Below are positions 30,386 to 39,619 of a DNA stretch of 43,869 bases, in pieces. The notes beneath the pieces were generated by a model. The model was not told the DNA's origin. It saw only the letters and a list, made by a program, of their open reading frames with translations, and searched no databases. Position numbers and translations under genes: made by a program. How positions within the stretch are numbered: the first letter of the stretch is position 1; the number at the start of each line of letters is the position of its first letter. Origin of the DNA: a virus; IMG/VR virus record IMGVR_UViG_3300024520_000149, positions 1 through 43,869 of that record. The stretch is one strand, 5' to 3'.

Positions 30386-31298
30386 ACCTTACACAAATAC
30401 AGTTAAGCCAGATGAGTCGATTATTGTTACTCCTGCTTTTCAACAGAATGCAAAGCCGCCTAGCGGCTTTGGTTCACTCATACCAGATACTTACGAACCT
30501 TTTGACCCAGACGCTACCGAGGGAGCTACTTGGGGAACTAATATAAACAACGAACCAACAGACTTAGCTGACGTGAACGCGGCAGAAGGAGCGAAATTGA
30601 CAGGTGTTGAAGCAGGTGCAGACGTTACAGCTAGTAACACAGCTAACGACACTACCAACGTAAACTCCGTAGCGTCTAGTCAAATGCAACCACGCGCAGA
30701 ATCCCTTTGGGAAAACGACAACTTTATTGGTGCTCCTAACGACGGATTTACAGAAGAAGTGGGTGGTGGGGGTTCTATCACTCGTACCATTGCTTCCACA
30801 ACTTGCGTTACGGGGGCTTCCTCAAATACTGTCGATCTCCATTCTGCGTCAAGCTCAAGCCCCTATGACTACGACCTAGACCATGAGTTTGTATGCCGTG
30901 CTCAATTCTCCGCAGTAGGTTCTAATGTTTCTGCGCTACTTGGAAGCACCACTACACTCACACCTAGTGTCAACACTTCTGGTACGTGTACTGACCGCCA
31001 CATAGGATTCACTATAGGAACTTCAACTGTTTATGCTTCTAACTCTGACAACAGCAGCCAGACTAAGACTGATGTTACGGCTGGCATAACCCTCACCGAC
31101 CAGAACAGATTTAGCTACGTGTGGGATGCTGGTACTGACGTGAAATTTTATATAAACAACGTATTGGTAGCTACACACACAACCAACCTACCTTCGGCGA
31201 ACTCCGTTAGACTTATATTCCAACTTACATATTCAGCAGGCGGGGCTAGCAAAACACTCACTCTTGGTAATGGTTATTTCCTAACATTCACAACATGA
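30366..31298 (+). CDS. structural protein with lectin-like domain, 310 aa
   Basis: N-terminal Pro/Thr-rich linker with DPDATEGATWGTNINNEP and AEGAKLTGVEAGADVTASN (a phage fibre/neck motif), then a C-terminal beta-sandwich-like domain (ENDNFIGAPNDGFTEEVGGG, then FYINNVLVATHTTNLPSANS) resembling concanavalin-like folds. Likely an appendage or receptor/glycan-binding protein. Start could also be 30375. Confidence 0.6.
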   Translation: MIAMTTKPYTNTVKPDESIIVTPAFQQNAKPPSGFGSLIPDTYEPFDPDATEGATWGTNINNEPTDLADVNAAEGAKLTGVEAGADVTASNTANDTTNVNSVASSQMQPRAESLWENDNFIGAPNDGFTEEVGGGGSITRTIASTTCVTGASSNTVDLHSASSSSPYDYDLDHEFVCRAQFSAVGSNVSALLGSTTTLTPSVNTSGTCTDRHIGFTIGTSTVYASNSDNSSQTKTDVTAGITLTDQNRFSYVWDAGTDVKFYINNVLVATHTTNLPSANSVRLIFQLTYSAGGASKTLTLGNGYFLTFTT

Positions 31299-31546
31299 GA
31301 ATCAAACACCCAGATGGAGGACACACAACGATAGCAGACAACGACTCGCGCGCGGTTGCTATACGTTCTGGTAAGAAAGCAACCTTTGATAAAGACACTG
31401 GACAGTTCACTGGGGTGGCGACTACTAAAACTGAATTTGATATAGATTCTTTTGAGACAAAGTTAAAGGATAAAACTGTTTCGTCAGCAGAAAAAGACGC
31501 GTTCCTTTTAGAGGCAGTCGCATTATATAAAAAACTAAACTATTAA
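31295..31546 (+). CDS. hypothetical protein, 83 aa
   Basis: A small protein with a strand-rich N-terminus (RIKHPDGGHTTIADNDSRAV) and a helical C-terminus (SSAEKDAFLLEAVALYKKLN). Coupled to the previous gene by 4 nt. No family recognised. Confidence 0.55.
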   Translation: MRIKHPDGGHTTIADNDSRAVAIRSGKKATFDKDTGQFTGVATTKTEFDIDSFETKLKDKTVSSAEKDAFLLEAVALYKKLNY

Positions 31547-31547
31547 C

Positions 31548-32273
31548 ATGGTATCAACACTAGGAGAAATAAAGAACGACGTATTAGTACAGTCACAGGC
31601 AAACACCACTTTTGCCTTCTATACTGAACCCATTCTCAATAACTGGACTAATAAGGCTCATAAGTGGGCCGCTAGTTACAAGAAGTGGCCTCAAACAGAA
31701 GGGCGCTCTTCAACAACATTTTCAAGCCTTGCAACGAACGCAGACGGGCTAGTAGAGGGCAACTACCCCGAAGGATGGAAGGCAGACAGCATCAGAAAGA
31801 TGCGCATAGGGGGAAAGAGGGTAGACAAGACGGACTTTAGTAAGTTTCTCGACTTCATAGAGGACTACTCCAGTGACAACGAGAGAATCTTTTCTGACTT
31901 TGGCAGAGTTTACTACATTAATCCCAACATAGACCTATCAGGAACGGTAGCCATGTGGGGACAATACACACCAGCTGACCTCGACACTACAGACCAGAGT
32001 GCTACTACTGTTTTTTCGGCTAACTTACCAGAGGCAAACGAAGCTATTGTCGAGGAAATAATGTCGTATGCCAAGAAAAGAGAAAAGAAACCACAAGAAT
32101 CTGTTTTGCATCACGAAAATGCTATAAGAATTCTTGACGGACTCTGGCAGCAACACCTCGACGAACAGTACCAGTATGGAATAACAGACACAGACAAGGG
32201 TGGCATGTTCAAGCGTATGGACGTAGTAGACGGTGGATTTAGAGATGACTTATTCCGTAGAGACCAATTTTAG
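31548..32273 (+). CDS. head-tail adaptor candidate, 241 aa
   Basis: Helical N-terminus (STLGEIKNDVLVQSQANTTF, EPILNNWTNKAHKWAAS), a strand-rich middle and SYAKKREKKPQESVLHHENA, where the last helices carry a Tyr/Gln-rich segment. Location and composition match phage adaptor (connector) proteins. Assignment is by style, not by a firm motif. Confidence 0.55.
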   Translation: MVSTLGEIKNDVLVQSQANTTFAFYTEPILNNWTNKAHKWAASYKKWPQTEGRSSTTFSSLATNADGLVEGNYPEGWKADSIRKMRIGGKRVDKTDFSKFLDFIEDYSSDNERIFSDFGRVYYINPNIDLSGTVAMWGQYTPADLDTTDQSATTVFSANLPEANEAIVEEIMSYAKKREKKPQESVLHHENAIRILDGLWQQHLDEQYQYGITDTDKGGMFKRMDVVDGGFRDDLFRRDQF

Positions 32274-32274
32274 T

Positions 32275-32385
32275 ATGTTTACTTTGACCACAGAGAAAGG
32301 TAGCAAAATAGAAATGGACGCAGGGATGACTCTACAGTTCGACTTAGATGATAAACGTTACGAGGTATCAATTATAGAAAAGTAA
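32275..32385 (+). CDS. small hypothetical protein, 36 aa
   Basis: The frame MFTLTTEKGSKIEMDAGMTL ... VSIIEK sits between two structural genes with 1-nt gaps. Strand-rich. Function unknown. Confidence 0.4.
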   Translation: MFTLTTEKGSKIEMDAGMTLQFDLDDKRYEVSIIEK

Positions 32386-32386
32386 T

Positions 32387-34126
32387 ATGGCGAAATTAAA
32401 ATTAGCACAAGGAGTTGACTTTGACCTACCAGAAGTGGGAGAAGTTTTCACAAGTTCGGCAGGGACACAAGGGCAGCTTTTTCTGCGAACTGAGAATCAG
32501 GGGATTGTAACATTCGACCCAGGTGGCGCGGGAGCTTCCCAAACGGGGGCGCGGTTACAGCAAGCCCAAGATGTGCTCGGTGGGCAGAGTGTTAGGAATC
32601 TAAACCTTGGTGACGTGCTACAGGGTTTGAACCTTACCACTGGTCAAAACCAAAGGAGTGTTGCCTCTACCGACGACCTCTCTCTTTTCAAACCTACTGG
32701 GGTGCAAGAAGGTGGAGAAGTTTTCACGCAGCAGATTTCAGCACTCAACCCACAAGCTGCTGACATCGTCTCTAACAGAACCGGAATAGTACAACAAGCT
32801 CAAGTCCCCACTGCTCAAGCTCAACAAGCTCAAGCTCAAGGACAACAGGTGGCTGCTCCTCAGAGTCAACAAGACTTCGCAGGAGTCCAAGCACCAGATG
32901 CAGGCTTTCAAGGAACTGAACAGTTAGCCCAAGCTACACAACAACCCTTAGCCTCTCAACAAGCAGGAGGACAACCGCTAGACCCATTCTCACCAGAAGG
33001 AGCTACTCAGATAGCAGAGATAGCAGGACAAGCTCTTTCGCCACAACAACCACAACAAGCCATCTTTGGTCCCTCTAGTTATCAAGGTCCGTCTGTAGTT
33101 GACTACTTAAGCTCAGTTGGACAAGCTAACGACTTTGGTTCTCGTTCAGAACTTGCAAGGAACTTGGGTATAACAAACTACACTGGGACAGCAGACCAGA
33201 ACACTAGAATGTTAGAACTTTTAAGAAGTGGTGCTCAACCTCAACAAATTATCCCTCAAGCATCACCAGGAGAATCTCTTTCTCCAATCCAACAACAGCA
33301 AGTTTTAGGAACTACACTAACCAACTTAGGAGGTGAACAGCAGTCCTTTACAGACGCGTTCGTTTCTAATCCTGATGACACTCTCAAACAATTCGCTTCA
33401 GCTATCTTCGAGAACTCAGGACTACCAGAATTACGCGCACAGATAAAGTCTAACGCAGAAGAAACAGAAGCTTTGGAGAACGACAGAGATACACAACTAG
33501 CCGAAATAAATGACAATCCTTGGATTTCAGAAGCTCTTAGAAGCCGTCAAGTACAGAAACTAAACGCAGAGTTTGACGGTAGGCTAAATAACCTCAACAA
33601 CAAACAGATAAGGCTCAATGCTCTTTCAGACGACATCACAGAAGAAGCGCGGTTTAACCTCACCATGGCAGTAGGTCAATTCAATGCTCAGAGAGAGTTC
33701 GACTACAACAGAATTCAAGACATTATGGATAGGCAGGACAGTTTGTTACAAGCAGAACGAGATGAGTCATTCAGGCAGGACTCGTTGTCACTGGATAGAC
33801 AACAAGAAAACAGAATAGCTTCGGGTGGGGGTGGAGGAGCGTTTACTGGGGCAAGCACTTCTTCGTTTGAGCAGGTGTTGGATGGTTTTACTTCTCTTTC
33901 CGAGCTCACACCTACAAACTTGGCTGAAGTCAAAGGACAGCTTTTCGCTAGCGGGTTTGGTTCGGATACACCACCTGATTGGTTCAGAGAGTTCATTCAA
34001 CAAGAGTTGCGTCAAAACTTAATACCAAGTGCTCTCAAAGCTGAGTGGTTGAAATACCGTGATTCTGTTCTTAGTGGACAATCCTCAGTAGGGGGGTCGG
34101 GTACTTTAGATTTTGATGCCTTATAA
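32387..34126 (+). CDS. Gln/Ala-rich internal virion or tail protein, 579 aa
   Basis: After a short beta N-terminus, residues about 130-290 are very rich in Gln and Ala (QQAQAQGQQVAAPQSQQ, AGQALSPQQPQQA). The remainder is helical coiled coil (SNAEETEALENDRDTQLAEI, DYNRIQDIMDRQDSLLQAER) with a Gly-rich hinge near 480. This is the style of podovirus internal core or ejection proteins. Followed by the 943-aa ejection-like protein. Confidence 0.65.
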   Translation: MAKLKLAQGVDFDLPEVGEVFTSSAGTQGQLFLRTENQGIVTFDPGGAGASQTGARLQQAQDVLGGQSVRNLNLGDVLQGLNLTTGQNQRSVASTDDLSLFKPTGVQEGGEVFTQQISALNPQAADIVSNRTGIVQQAQVPTAQAQQAQAQGQQVAAPQSQQDFAGVQAPDAGFQGTEQLAQATQQPLASQQAGGQPLDPFSPEGATQIAEIAGQALSPQQPQQAIFGPSSYQGPSVVDYLSSVGQANDFGSRSELARNLGITNYTGTADQNTRMLELLRSGAQPQQIIPQASPGESLSPIQQQQVLGTTLTNLGGEQQSFTDAFVSNPDDTLKQFASAIFENSGLPELRAQIKSNAEETEALENDRDTQLAEINDNPWISEALRSRQVQKLNAEFDGRLNNLNNKQIRLNALSDDITEEARFNLTMAVGQFNAQREFDYNRIQDIMDRQDSLLQAERDESFRQDSLSLDRQQENRIASGGGGGAFTGASTSSFEQVLDGFTSLSELTPTNLAEVKGQLFASGFGSDTPPDWFREFIQQELRQNLIPSALKAEWLKYRDSVLSGQSSVGGSGTLDFDAL

Positions 34127-34128
34127 GT

Positions 34129-36960
34129 ATGGCTATTTCAGATTTCATAAGAAGACAGTTTAATCCAGGCCCACAGGAGGTTGGCCTGGCTAATATTGCG
34201 CGTGAAATACCAGGCACCGTTGAGAGGTTTACTCAACCAGTAAGAGATGTCGCTGGTTTCTTGTCTCCGACAAACCGGCAAATCCTTGGAGAGCTTCAGG
34301 AAGAACTACAACAAACATTAACCCCCAGTGCTGCGATAAGACTTTCTGAGCAACGTGCCGCTCAACAAGGAATATTAAGAGTGCCCTTCATACGGGGCAG
34401 TGGCGTGAGTTTTGACGAGTTCTTGGATGCGCCTGCCTTTGACTTCCCGTTTGTTGCTGGACTTGGCAGGGGGATAACGAAGACACTTTCACAAAAAATC
34501 ACAGAAGAGTTGGCAAGAGAAACCACAAAGACGGGGGTAATGAAGATTCTCAAAAAACAATCGTTGGGGTTGTCTGATAACCTGCTCAACAAAGTTTCAC
34601 CAAGAATTGCTGGCGCGACCTCTCCGGAGGCTGTTACACGAGAACTTAAAAGGGTAGCGCAACAAAACATAGGGTTGAGGACTCGTGGATTTGTTCAGAG
34701 CGCCCAAGAGGTTATACCAAGAGCAAGCAGGATTTCAGGTCAATATATACCTCGTTCTACGGACGACTTGTCCATCAAAGCGAAGAACCTTATAGCGGAT
34801 AATTTTGCACAAGCGGAAAGGATTGCCTTAACTCAAACAGACGACAAAGCAGTAGCTATCGCCTCTGAGCTTTTGAAAAAGTTTTCTGACGACGCGGCGC
34901 AGGCCACAGATGATGTTATTCGTAATTCTCTGTTCGATAAGGCTGCTGAGATAGCTAACACACTAGCTCCTAAACTAACAGAACAAGGACGTTCCATTCA
35001 AGCTGCTTCTATTCTAGGAAGACTAACACCTGAAGGGCAGGTGCGTTTTGCAGCTAGGGAAATACAGAGGTTTAACGAGAAGAATCCACTAAAGGCTGTA
35101 CCTGAAATGACGGGTGAGCAAGCTCGAGCTATTCTTGAAGAAATGAAAGCCATCAATGCAATGGTGGACGGGGTGGAGAGGGCTGCACGTTTCCAGAAGT
35201 TGCAGGAACTTATTCAGGACATGGTTCCTTCTCCCATGATTAAGAAAGTTACGACAGCATGGAAGGCTGGACTACTTACTGGAATAAAAACAACTGGGCT
35301 GAATCTATTCTCCAACTTAAGCCACGGTATTTCTGAAGTAGTTAAAGACGTGCCAGCTGCAGTTGTTGATAGTGCTGCTGCACTCTTCACTGGAGAAAGA
35401 ACTAAAGTGTTCACAACCAAGAGAGCGTTCGAAGGAATCAAAGAGGGGACGGTTAAAGGTGTGAGATATTTTTCCACTGGATTTGACGAGCGCAATATAG
35501 GAGAGAAGCTAGATTATAAGAGGGTTAACTTCGGGAAGGGGCAGGTCGCCAAAGCGTTTAATTCTTATACGGGTACAGTCTTCAGGTCGCTGGGTGCAGC
35601 CGACCAACCCTTCTATTACGCGGCACTGTCTCGCTCTTTGATGGACCAGGCTCTCGCGCAGGGCATGAACAAGGGGTTGAAAGGAAAGAAGTTGGTCGAA
35701 GCTGCCTACAAAATCGTGGAGGCTCCGACAGAAGAGATGATTCGTTATGGTACGGCTGACGCTACTACCGCTGTATTTCAAAATCAAACTTCTCTAGGGA
35801 GATTAGCCAGAGGTATCCAAAAATTAGGAGGAGGCGCAGGTGAGATAGTTCTACCGTTCGGTAGGACACCTTCTTCTGTTGCAATGCAGATAATCAACTA
35901 CTCGCCAATAGGTATCGCAAAGACTGTCATTAGTAATATCGGGAAGGGACAGTTTGACCAGAGGTTGTTTTCCCAAGGACTAGGTAGGGGTATAACAGGT
36001 ACTGGTGTACTTGCTATTGGTATGGAGCTAGCTAAGGAAGGGCTTGTATCTTTAGACTATCCCCAAGGAGACGAGCGTGAGCAAAAGTTACAGGAAGTCG
36101 AAGGAGTGAAAAACAACGCAATTAAGATAAATGGGAAATGGAGAAATCCTATTGTGTTAGGTCCGTTAGGCAACTTACTTCTGATTGGTGCTCACTTCCA
36201 AAAAGCTATCGAGGAGGAAGGGAGTCCGTCTGAGGCTCTAACTAAAGCTGTTCTTGGGAGTATGAAGTCATTTACTGAGCAAACTTTCCTTACTGGTATT
36301 AACAACGCAGTGAATGCAATCACCGACCCAGAACGCTACGCCAAGTCTTATCTTCCTGGTTTGGTTGCTTCTTTTGTTCCTACCATTGTTTCGGATATAG
36401 CAAGAGCTACTGACCCTCTTGAACGAAGGGCAGAATCTACTCTCCAACGTGTTCAGGCTAGGGTTCCAGGTGCACGTAGAGCACTAGAACCACAAGTAGA
36501 TATACTCGGGAAAGAGCGGAAAAGCGTTGGTAACTTAGTTGAGATTATGTTCGACCCCACTCGACCCTCACCAGAGCGGACAACTCCTGTTATCTCAGAA
36601 CTAAGAAGGTTGGCAAGCGAGGGGCATAAAGTTTCTCCAACTGCGCTTGGGAACCGCAGGGGCTACAAAGTATTGACTCAAGTACAGAACACAGAATTGT
36701 GGAAACTTACTGGAGGTATTGTTGAAGACAAGCTAACTTCCTTACTTTCGAATGAGGCTTACGGTGTACTTCCGGACGACGAGAAGGCAAAAACGATAGA
36801 CAGGATTGTAAAACAAGCAAAGATTAACGCCCGTGCTGGCATGGTTCTGGAGCTTACAGAGGGCATGGTTGGAGAGGAGCTCCAAAAAGAACTATCTAGG
36901 TTAAAGGAAGGGGGTCTCCTGGTAAGAGATGTGTTCGCAAAATACCAAGAGCTGCGTTAG
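34129..36960 (+). CDS. large internal virion (ejection) protein, 943 aa
   Basis: A long helical protein. The segment YLPGLVASFVPTIVSDIARA, then TDPLERRAESTLQRVQARVPG, LEPQVDILGKE and FDPTRPSPE corresponds to what I know as a large-polyvalent-protein-associated region (LPD38-like) found in phage ejection and mobile-element proteins. Hydrophobic stretches near 600 and 680 could insert into membranes. It probably leaves the virion with the DNA and helps to form the conduit into the cell. Confidence 0.7.
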   Translation: MAISDFIRRQFNPGPQEVGLANIAREIPGTVERFTQPVRDVAGFLSPTNRQILGELQEELQQTLTPSAAIRLSEQRAAQQGILRVPFIRGSGVSFDEFLDAPAFDFPFVAGLGRGITKTLSQKITEELARETTKTGVMKILKKQSLGLSDNLLNKVSPRIAGATSPEAVTRELKRVAQQNIGLRTRGFVQSAQEVIPRASRISGQYIPRSTDDLSIKAKNLIADNFAQAERIALTQTDDKAVAIASELLKKFSDDAAQATDDVIRNSLFDKAAEIANTLAPKLTEQGRSIQAASILGRLTPEGQVRFAAREIQRFNEKNPLKAVPEMTGEQARAILEEMKAINAMVDGVERAARFQKLQELIQDMVPSPMIKKVTTAWKAGLLTGIKTTGLNLFSNLSHGISEVVKDVPAAVVDSAAALFTGERTKVFTTKRAFEGIKEGTVKGVRYFSTGFDERNIGEKLDYKRVNFGKGQVAKAFNSYTGTVFRSLGAADQPFYYAALSRSLMDQALAQGMNKGLKGKKLVEAAYKIVEAPTEEMIRYGTADATTAVFQNQTSLGRLARGIQKLGGGAGEIVLPFGRTPSSVAMQIINYSPIGIAKTVISNIGKGQFDQRLFSQGLGRGITGTGVLAIGMELAKEGLVSLDYPQGDEREQKLQEVEGVKNNAIKINGKWRNPIVLGPLGNLLLIGAHFQKAIEEEGSPSEALTKAVLGSMKSFTEQTFLTGINNAVNAITDPERYAKSYLPGLVASFVPTIVSDIARATDPLERRAESTLQRVQARVPGARRALEPQVDILGKERKSVGNLVEIMFDPTRPSPERTTPVISELRRLASEGHKVSPTALGNRRGYKVLTQVQNTELWKLTGGIVEDKLTSLLSNEAYGVLPDDEKAKTIDRIVKQAKINARAGMVLELTEGMVGEELQKELSRLKEGGLLVRDVFAKYQELR

Positions 36961-37055
36961 TAAATACCACCAATTGATATGATGTATATGATGTAAGTAA
37001 TGACCGTTGCACCAGCCAATAGTTCACCCACTGTTTTTAATATTTCATTCCACAT
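36957..37055 (-). CDS. antisense single-helix membrane peptide, 32 aa
   Basis: On the minus strand the gap encodes MWNEILKTVGELLAGATVIT then YIIYIISIGG, an amphipathic start and one membrane helix. Its stop overlaps the end of the 943-aa gene. It fills the only gap in this block. Could be real (holin-like) or chance. Confidence 0.35.
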   Translation of the reverse strand: MWNEILKTVGELLAGATVITYIIYIISIGGIY

Positions 37056-37074
37056 AATATAACTTTATAATAAC

Positions 37075-38457
37075 ATGAGTCCTAACCAAAGTCAAGTGCC
37101 CATAGATGATTTCAAGAGAAGGCGTAACCCAGCCTTATTTCAAGCTTCTCGTGAGAGACCAAAGCCAATATTGTTTTCTTCTGCAGCTCAAAAGGTCGGT
37201 GGATTCTTTAAGTCTGCTGCACAAGGACTCGCTAAGGTCCCTCTAAGAGCTGGGCTAAGTCTTTCAGACGCTACTCGTACTTTTCAAGGTAAAGAGCCTC
37301 TTCCAAGGTTTGATGTGCCAGGAATAGGCGAAGTAGCCTCTGCACAACGCGAAGCCAGTGACGTAGTCACACGAGAAGATACAGCGCTAGGGCAAGCTGC
37401 CGGACTGTTAGGGGTTGGGAGTCAAGCAGCGCTTGATGTTGCAACACTGGGTTCTGTTGCTGAGACAGCGCAAGGGATTGCCTCTCACTTGGCCGACAGG
37501 AGAACGCTAGGGCGTGTTGCTGCTTCTAGTGGACGACATATAGAGTCAGGAAAGCAAATCTTAGAAAATCTTACCCCAAACCAAATAGCGGCTAATGGGG
37601 GAGTGAATGCTTTGATAAAACGAATCCAAACCAATATTTCCGCTGGGCTGGCTCGAGAGGGGAGCCCGTTGATAAGTAAAGCAGTACAAGGAATCAATAC
37701 CGCAAACACCCCAACTGTAGGTCTCTTTTCAAACGCAGTAAACAGCATTCTTTCTCTGGCACCTAAGTCTAGTATTCCCTTCGTAGGAACAACTGCTGCG
37801 GTTGTAGGTCAGGGTTTCAACATTCCGAAAGGACAGACGATAACAACGGAAAACATTCCGCCCATCTTTCAGGAAAGGCTACGGGGCGGAATCTCAAGTT
37901 TAAAGATACATGAGCTAAAGGATAGCGGAGCCACACTAGGAGAGTACCGCAGAGCAGGGCAGCAAATTTTTGACGGACTCGTTAAAAATACCAACAAAGA
38001 GTTTGCATTTAGAGTCGCCCAAACATGGAGAGGTCTTGACCAAGCAGACATAGGTTTAAAGCTTAAAGGTCGCACTGCAGATGAACAAGAAGTTGCCTTA
38101 ACCCACGAGATTCTTCATCACATGTTTGAAGACATAATCGGTTTTAATAATACTAAGCCAGCCAATGCTCGGTTTTTTGAAGAAGCTTACACACGAGATT
38201 GGAATAGGGCGATGCTCAAGAGAGGAGACTTCCTAACCAAGGTGGACGAAATGGTTGACCTCGACCCTAAGATTCAGAAAATAAAAGCAGACTTTGAGCG
38301 CCAACAAAGGCAAAACTTAGGTTCAGGTCAACTCGACCGATGGCCTATTATTGCAGAGCGTTATGCTTACCTAGGACAAGAGGCTGTAGAGAAAGGAGTC
38401 GAAGTAATCCCAGAGGACTTACGTAAATATTACCGAGGTATCTTTAAAGGTATATGA
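37075..38457 (+). CDS. internal virion protein with HExxH motif, 460 aa
   Basis: The N-terminal half is Ala/Gly/Ser-rich with hydrophobic helices (FFKSAAQGLAKVPLRAG, ALGQAAGLLGVGSQAALDVA). The C-terminal half contains EVALTHEILHHMFEDIIGFN, a HEILH zinc-metallopeptidase signature, followed by AEEAYTRD-like and RYAYLGQEAVEKG segments. Such a domain could cut the cell wall, capsid or host proteins at entry. It is the last gene before lysis. Confidence 0.65.
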   Translation: MSPNQSQVPIDDFKRRRNPALFQASRERPKPILFSSAAQKVGGFFKSAAQGLAKVPLRAGLSLSDATRTFQGKEPLPRFDVPGIGEVASAQREASDVVTREDTALGQAAGLLGVGSQAALDVATLGSVAETAQGIASHLADRRTLGRVAASSGRHIESGKQILENLTPNQIAANGGVNALIKRIQTNISAGLAREGSPLISKAVQGINTANTPTVGLFSNAVNSILSLAPKSSIPFVGTTAAVVGQGFNIPKGQTITTENIPPIFQERLRGGISSLKIHELKDSGATLGEYRRAGQQIFDGLVKNTNKEFAFRVAQTWRGLDQADIGLKLKGRTADEQEVALTHEILHHMFEDIIGFNNTKPANARFFEEAYTRDWNRAMLKRGDFLTKVDEMVDLDPKIQKIKADFERQQRQNLGSGQLDRWPIIAERYAYLGQEAVEKGVEVIPEDLRKYYRGIFKGI

Positions 38458-38645
38458 TTGAGAAAAACAACAACGGGTATAAGCTCACCACAGAAAGCAG
38501 GCTCTCAAAACTCGAGGCTTACTTAGAGGAGATAAAAGACAACCACCTCCCCCACTTACAGTCGAGGGTTGATAAAATCATGTGGCTATTGATTGCGACT
38601 CTGGCGGGAGTTGCTGTGGACTTACTATTAAGAATAATAATGTGA
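38454..38645 (+). CDS. holin-associated coiled-coil/TM protein, 63 aa
   Basis: An N-terminal coiled coil (ESRLSKLEAYLEEIKDNHLP) and a C-terminal membrane helix (IMWLLIATLAGVAVDLLLRI). This is the architecture of XhlA-type lysis proteins. Its overlap with the endolysin gene and position at the lysis block support a role in lysis. Confidence 0.65.
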   Translation: MIEKNNNGYKLTTESRLSKLEAYLEEIKDNHLPHLQSRVDKIMWLLIATLAGVAVDLLLRIIM

Positions 38646-39235
38646 AGTTAGAACTTTTCTACCCGACAGACGATTACTTAGTCTTCCAAAGATTCGGTGA
38701 ATGTCACCCTAATGTTTGTGAGTGGTATCACAACCTTGGTTTAGCTGGTCACAACGGCGAAGACATAAGAGCCTACACAGGACAGATAGTTAGAGCAGCC
38801 CACGATGGTGTTGTGACTTTCGCAGGGGAAGATGGCTCGGGAGGTTATGGGGTGGTTCTGAGGACACACGACAGACGAAACTACAAGGAGGGGGTCTCTT
38901 ATTTCAAAACTATTTACTGGCATTTAAAGGCTGACTCTGTGTTTGTCAAGGCTGGTAAGAATGTTGCTGTCGGTGACATTATTGCCTTTGCAAACAACAC
39001 TGGTATGTCAACAGGTTCACACTTACATTTTGGACTAAAGCCTCTCTACCAAGGAGAGCAAGACTGGCAGTGGTGGAACACCGAACAAGAAAATGGCTAT
39101 AAAGGAGCTATCGACCCTGCGCCATATTGGTCAGAACTGCATGCTTATACATACGCATCTATCCGAGCGCAGCTACACGAAGTAGCTTTACAGGTAGCGT
39201 CGATTATTAACAGCTTTAAGAATTTAAAACTATGA
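38642..39235 (+). CDS. M23-family peptidase endolysin, 197 aa
   Basis: M23 metallopeptidase hallmarks: HNGEDIRA (HxxxD metal ligands), HDGVVTFAGEDGSGGYG, then SHLHFGLKP (HxH). These zinc enzymes cut peptidoglycan peptide bridges. GTG at 38642 overlaps the previous stop; the upstream open frame (from 38582) runs through the preceding gene. The C-terminal tail is helical. Confidence 0.85.
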   Translation: MKLELFYPTDDYLVFQRFGECHPNVCEWYHNLGLAGHNGEDIRAYTGQIVRAAHDGVVTFAGEDGSGGYGVVLRTHDRRNYKEGVSYFKTIYWHLKADSVFVKAGKNVAVGDIIAFANNTGMSTGSHLHFGLKPLYQGEQDWQWWNTEQENGYKGAIDPAPYWSELHAYTYASIRAQLHEVALQVASIINSFKNLKL

Positions 39236-39396
39236 TGAACTTAGGAAAAGGTTATCTAACATACTTCATGGGATTCCTTGCAGTAGGTTTTGGAATCCTC
39301 GGATGGTTTATGGGATGGATAGACCAAGCAACAGCAGTCACAACTATTTGGGCTGGCTTCACCACCCTAGGAGTTCGACGTGCAATCGCCCGATAG
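39232..39396 (+). CDS. small two-helix membrane protein, holin-like, 54 aa
   Basis: The product has two membrane helices (GYLTYFMGFLAVGFGILGWF and ATAVTTIWAGFTTLGV) and a short basic end. Coupled to the endolysin by an ATGA overlap. Typical small phage holin layout; also seen in unannotated structural operons of other phages. Confidence 0.65.
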   Translation: MMNLGKGYLTYFMGFLAVGFGILGWFMGWIDQATAVTTIWAGFTTLGVRRAIAR

Positions 39397-39434
39397 GTGT
39401 GGTACTCTCTTAGTTAGAAGACCAACACTTTGGG

Positions 39435-39461
39435 AAAGGGAGCCTTTGACGGCTCCTTTTT
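39435..39461 (+). terminator. terminator after the lysis operon
   Basis: Stem AAAGGGAGCC (39435-39444) with GGCTCCTTTT (39451-39460), 6-nt loop, followed by TTTTT. Its loop contains the -35 box of the next promoter (TTGACG). Confidence 0.85.
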
Positions 39462-39473
39462 CTGTTGTATACT
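39446..39473 (+). promoter_or_regulatory. promoter embedded in the terminator
   Basis: TTGACG (39446-39451), 16-nt spacer, TATACT (39468-39473), the same -35 box and spacing as the portal promoter. The leader downstream has TTAAACGCCCATAA, similar to the leader block of the other two cassettes. The resulting transcript would end at the 39541-39565 terminator. Confidence 0.55.
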
Positions 39474-39479
39474 ATATCG

Positions 39480-39565
39480 GGTTAAACGCCCATAAAAATG
39501 TTATTAACAAATCTTAATAGGCTGTTATAACTTTTTCTCGAAAACCGCCGTCGATGGCGGTTTTT
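39480..39565 (+). ncRNA. possible small RNA between promoter and terminator
   Basis: About 86 nt lie between the predicted start of the 39446 promoter and the terminator at 39541-39565; no start codon leads to a substantial frame. Could be a small RNA or an attenuated leader. Confidence 0.35.
39541..39565. terminator. bidirectional terminator
   Basis: AAAACCGCC (39541-39549), loop GTCGAT, GGCGGTTTTT (39556-39565): a GC-rich 9-bp stem with a T-run on the plus strand and an A-run that serves the minus strand. It separates the rightward operon from the leftward gene 39620-39937. A TATAAT (39571-39576) lies just after it, but I see no good -35. Confidence 0.9.
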
Positions 39566-39619
39566 GCGTGTATAATATTAGAGGCGCGCTAAATCTAAAG
39601 TTCAAAATATGAAACACTT

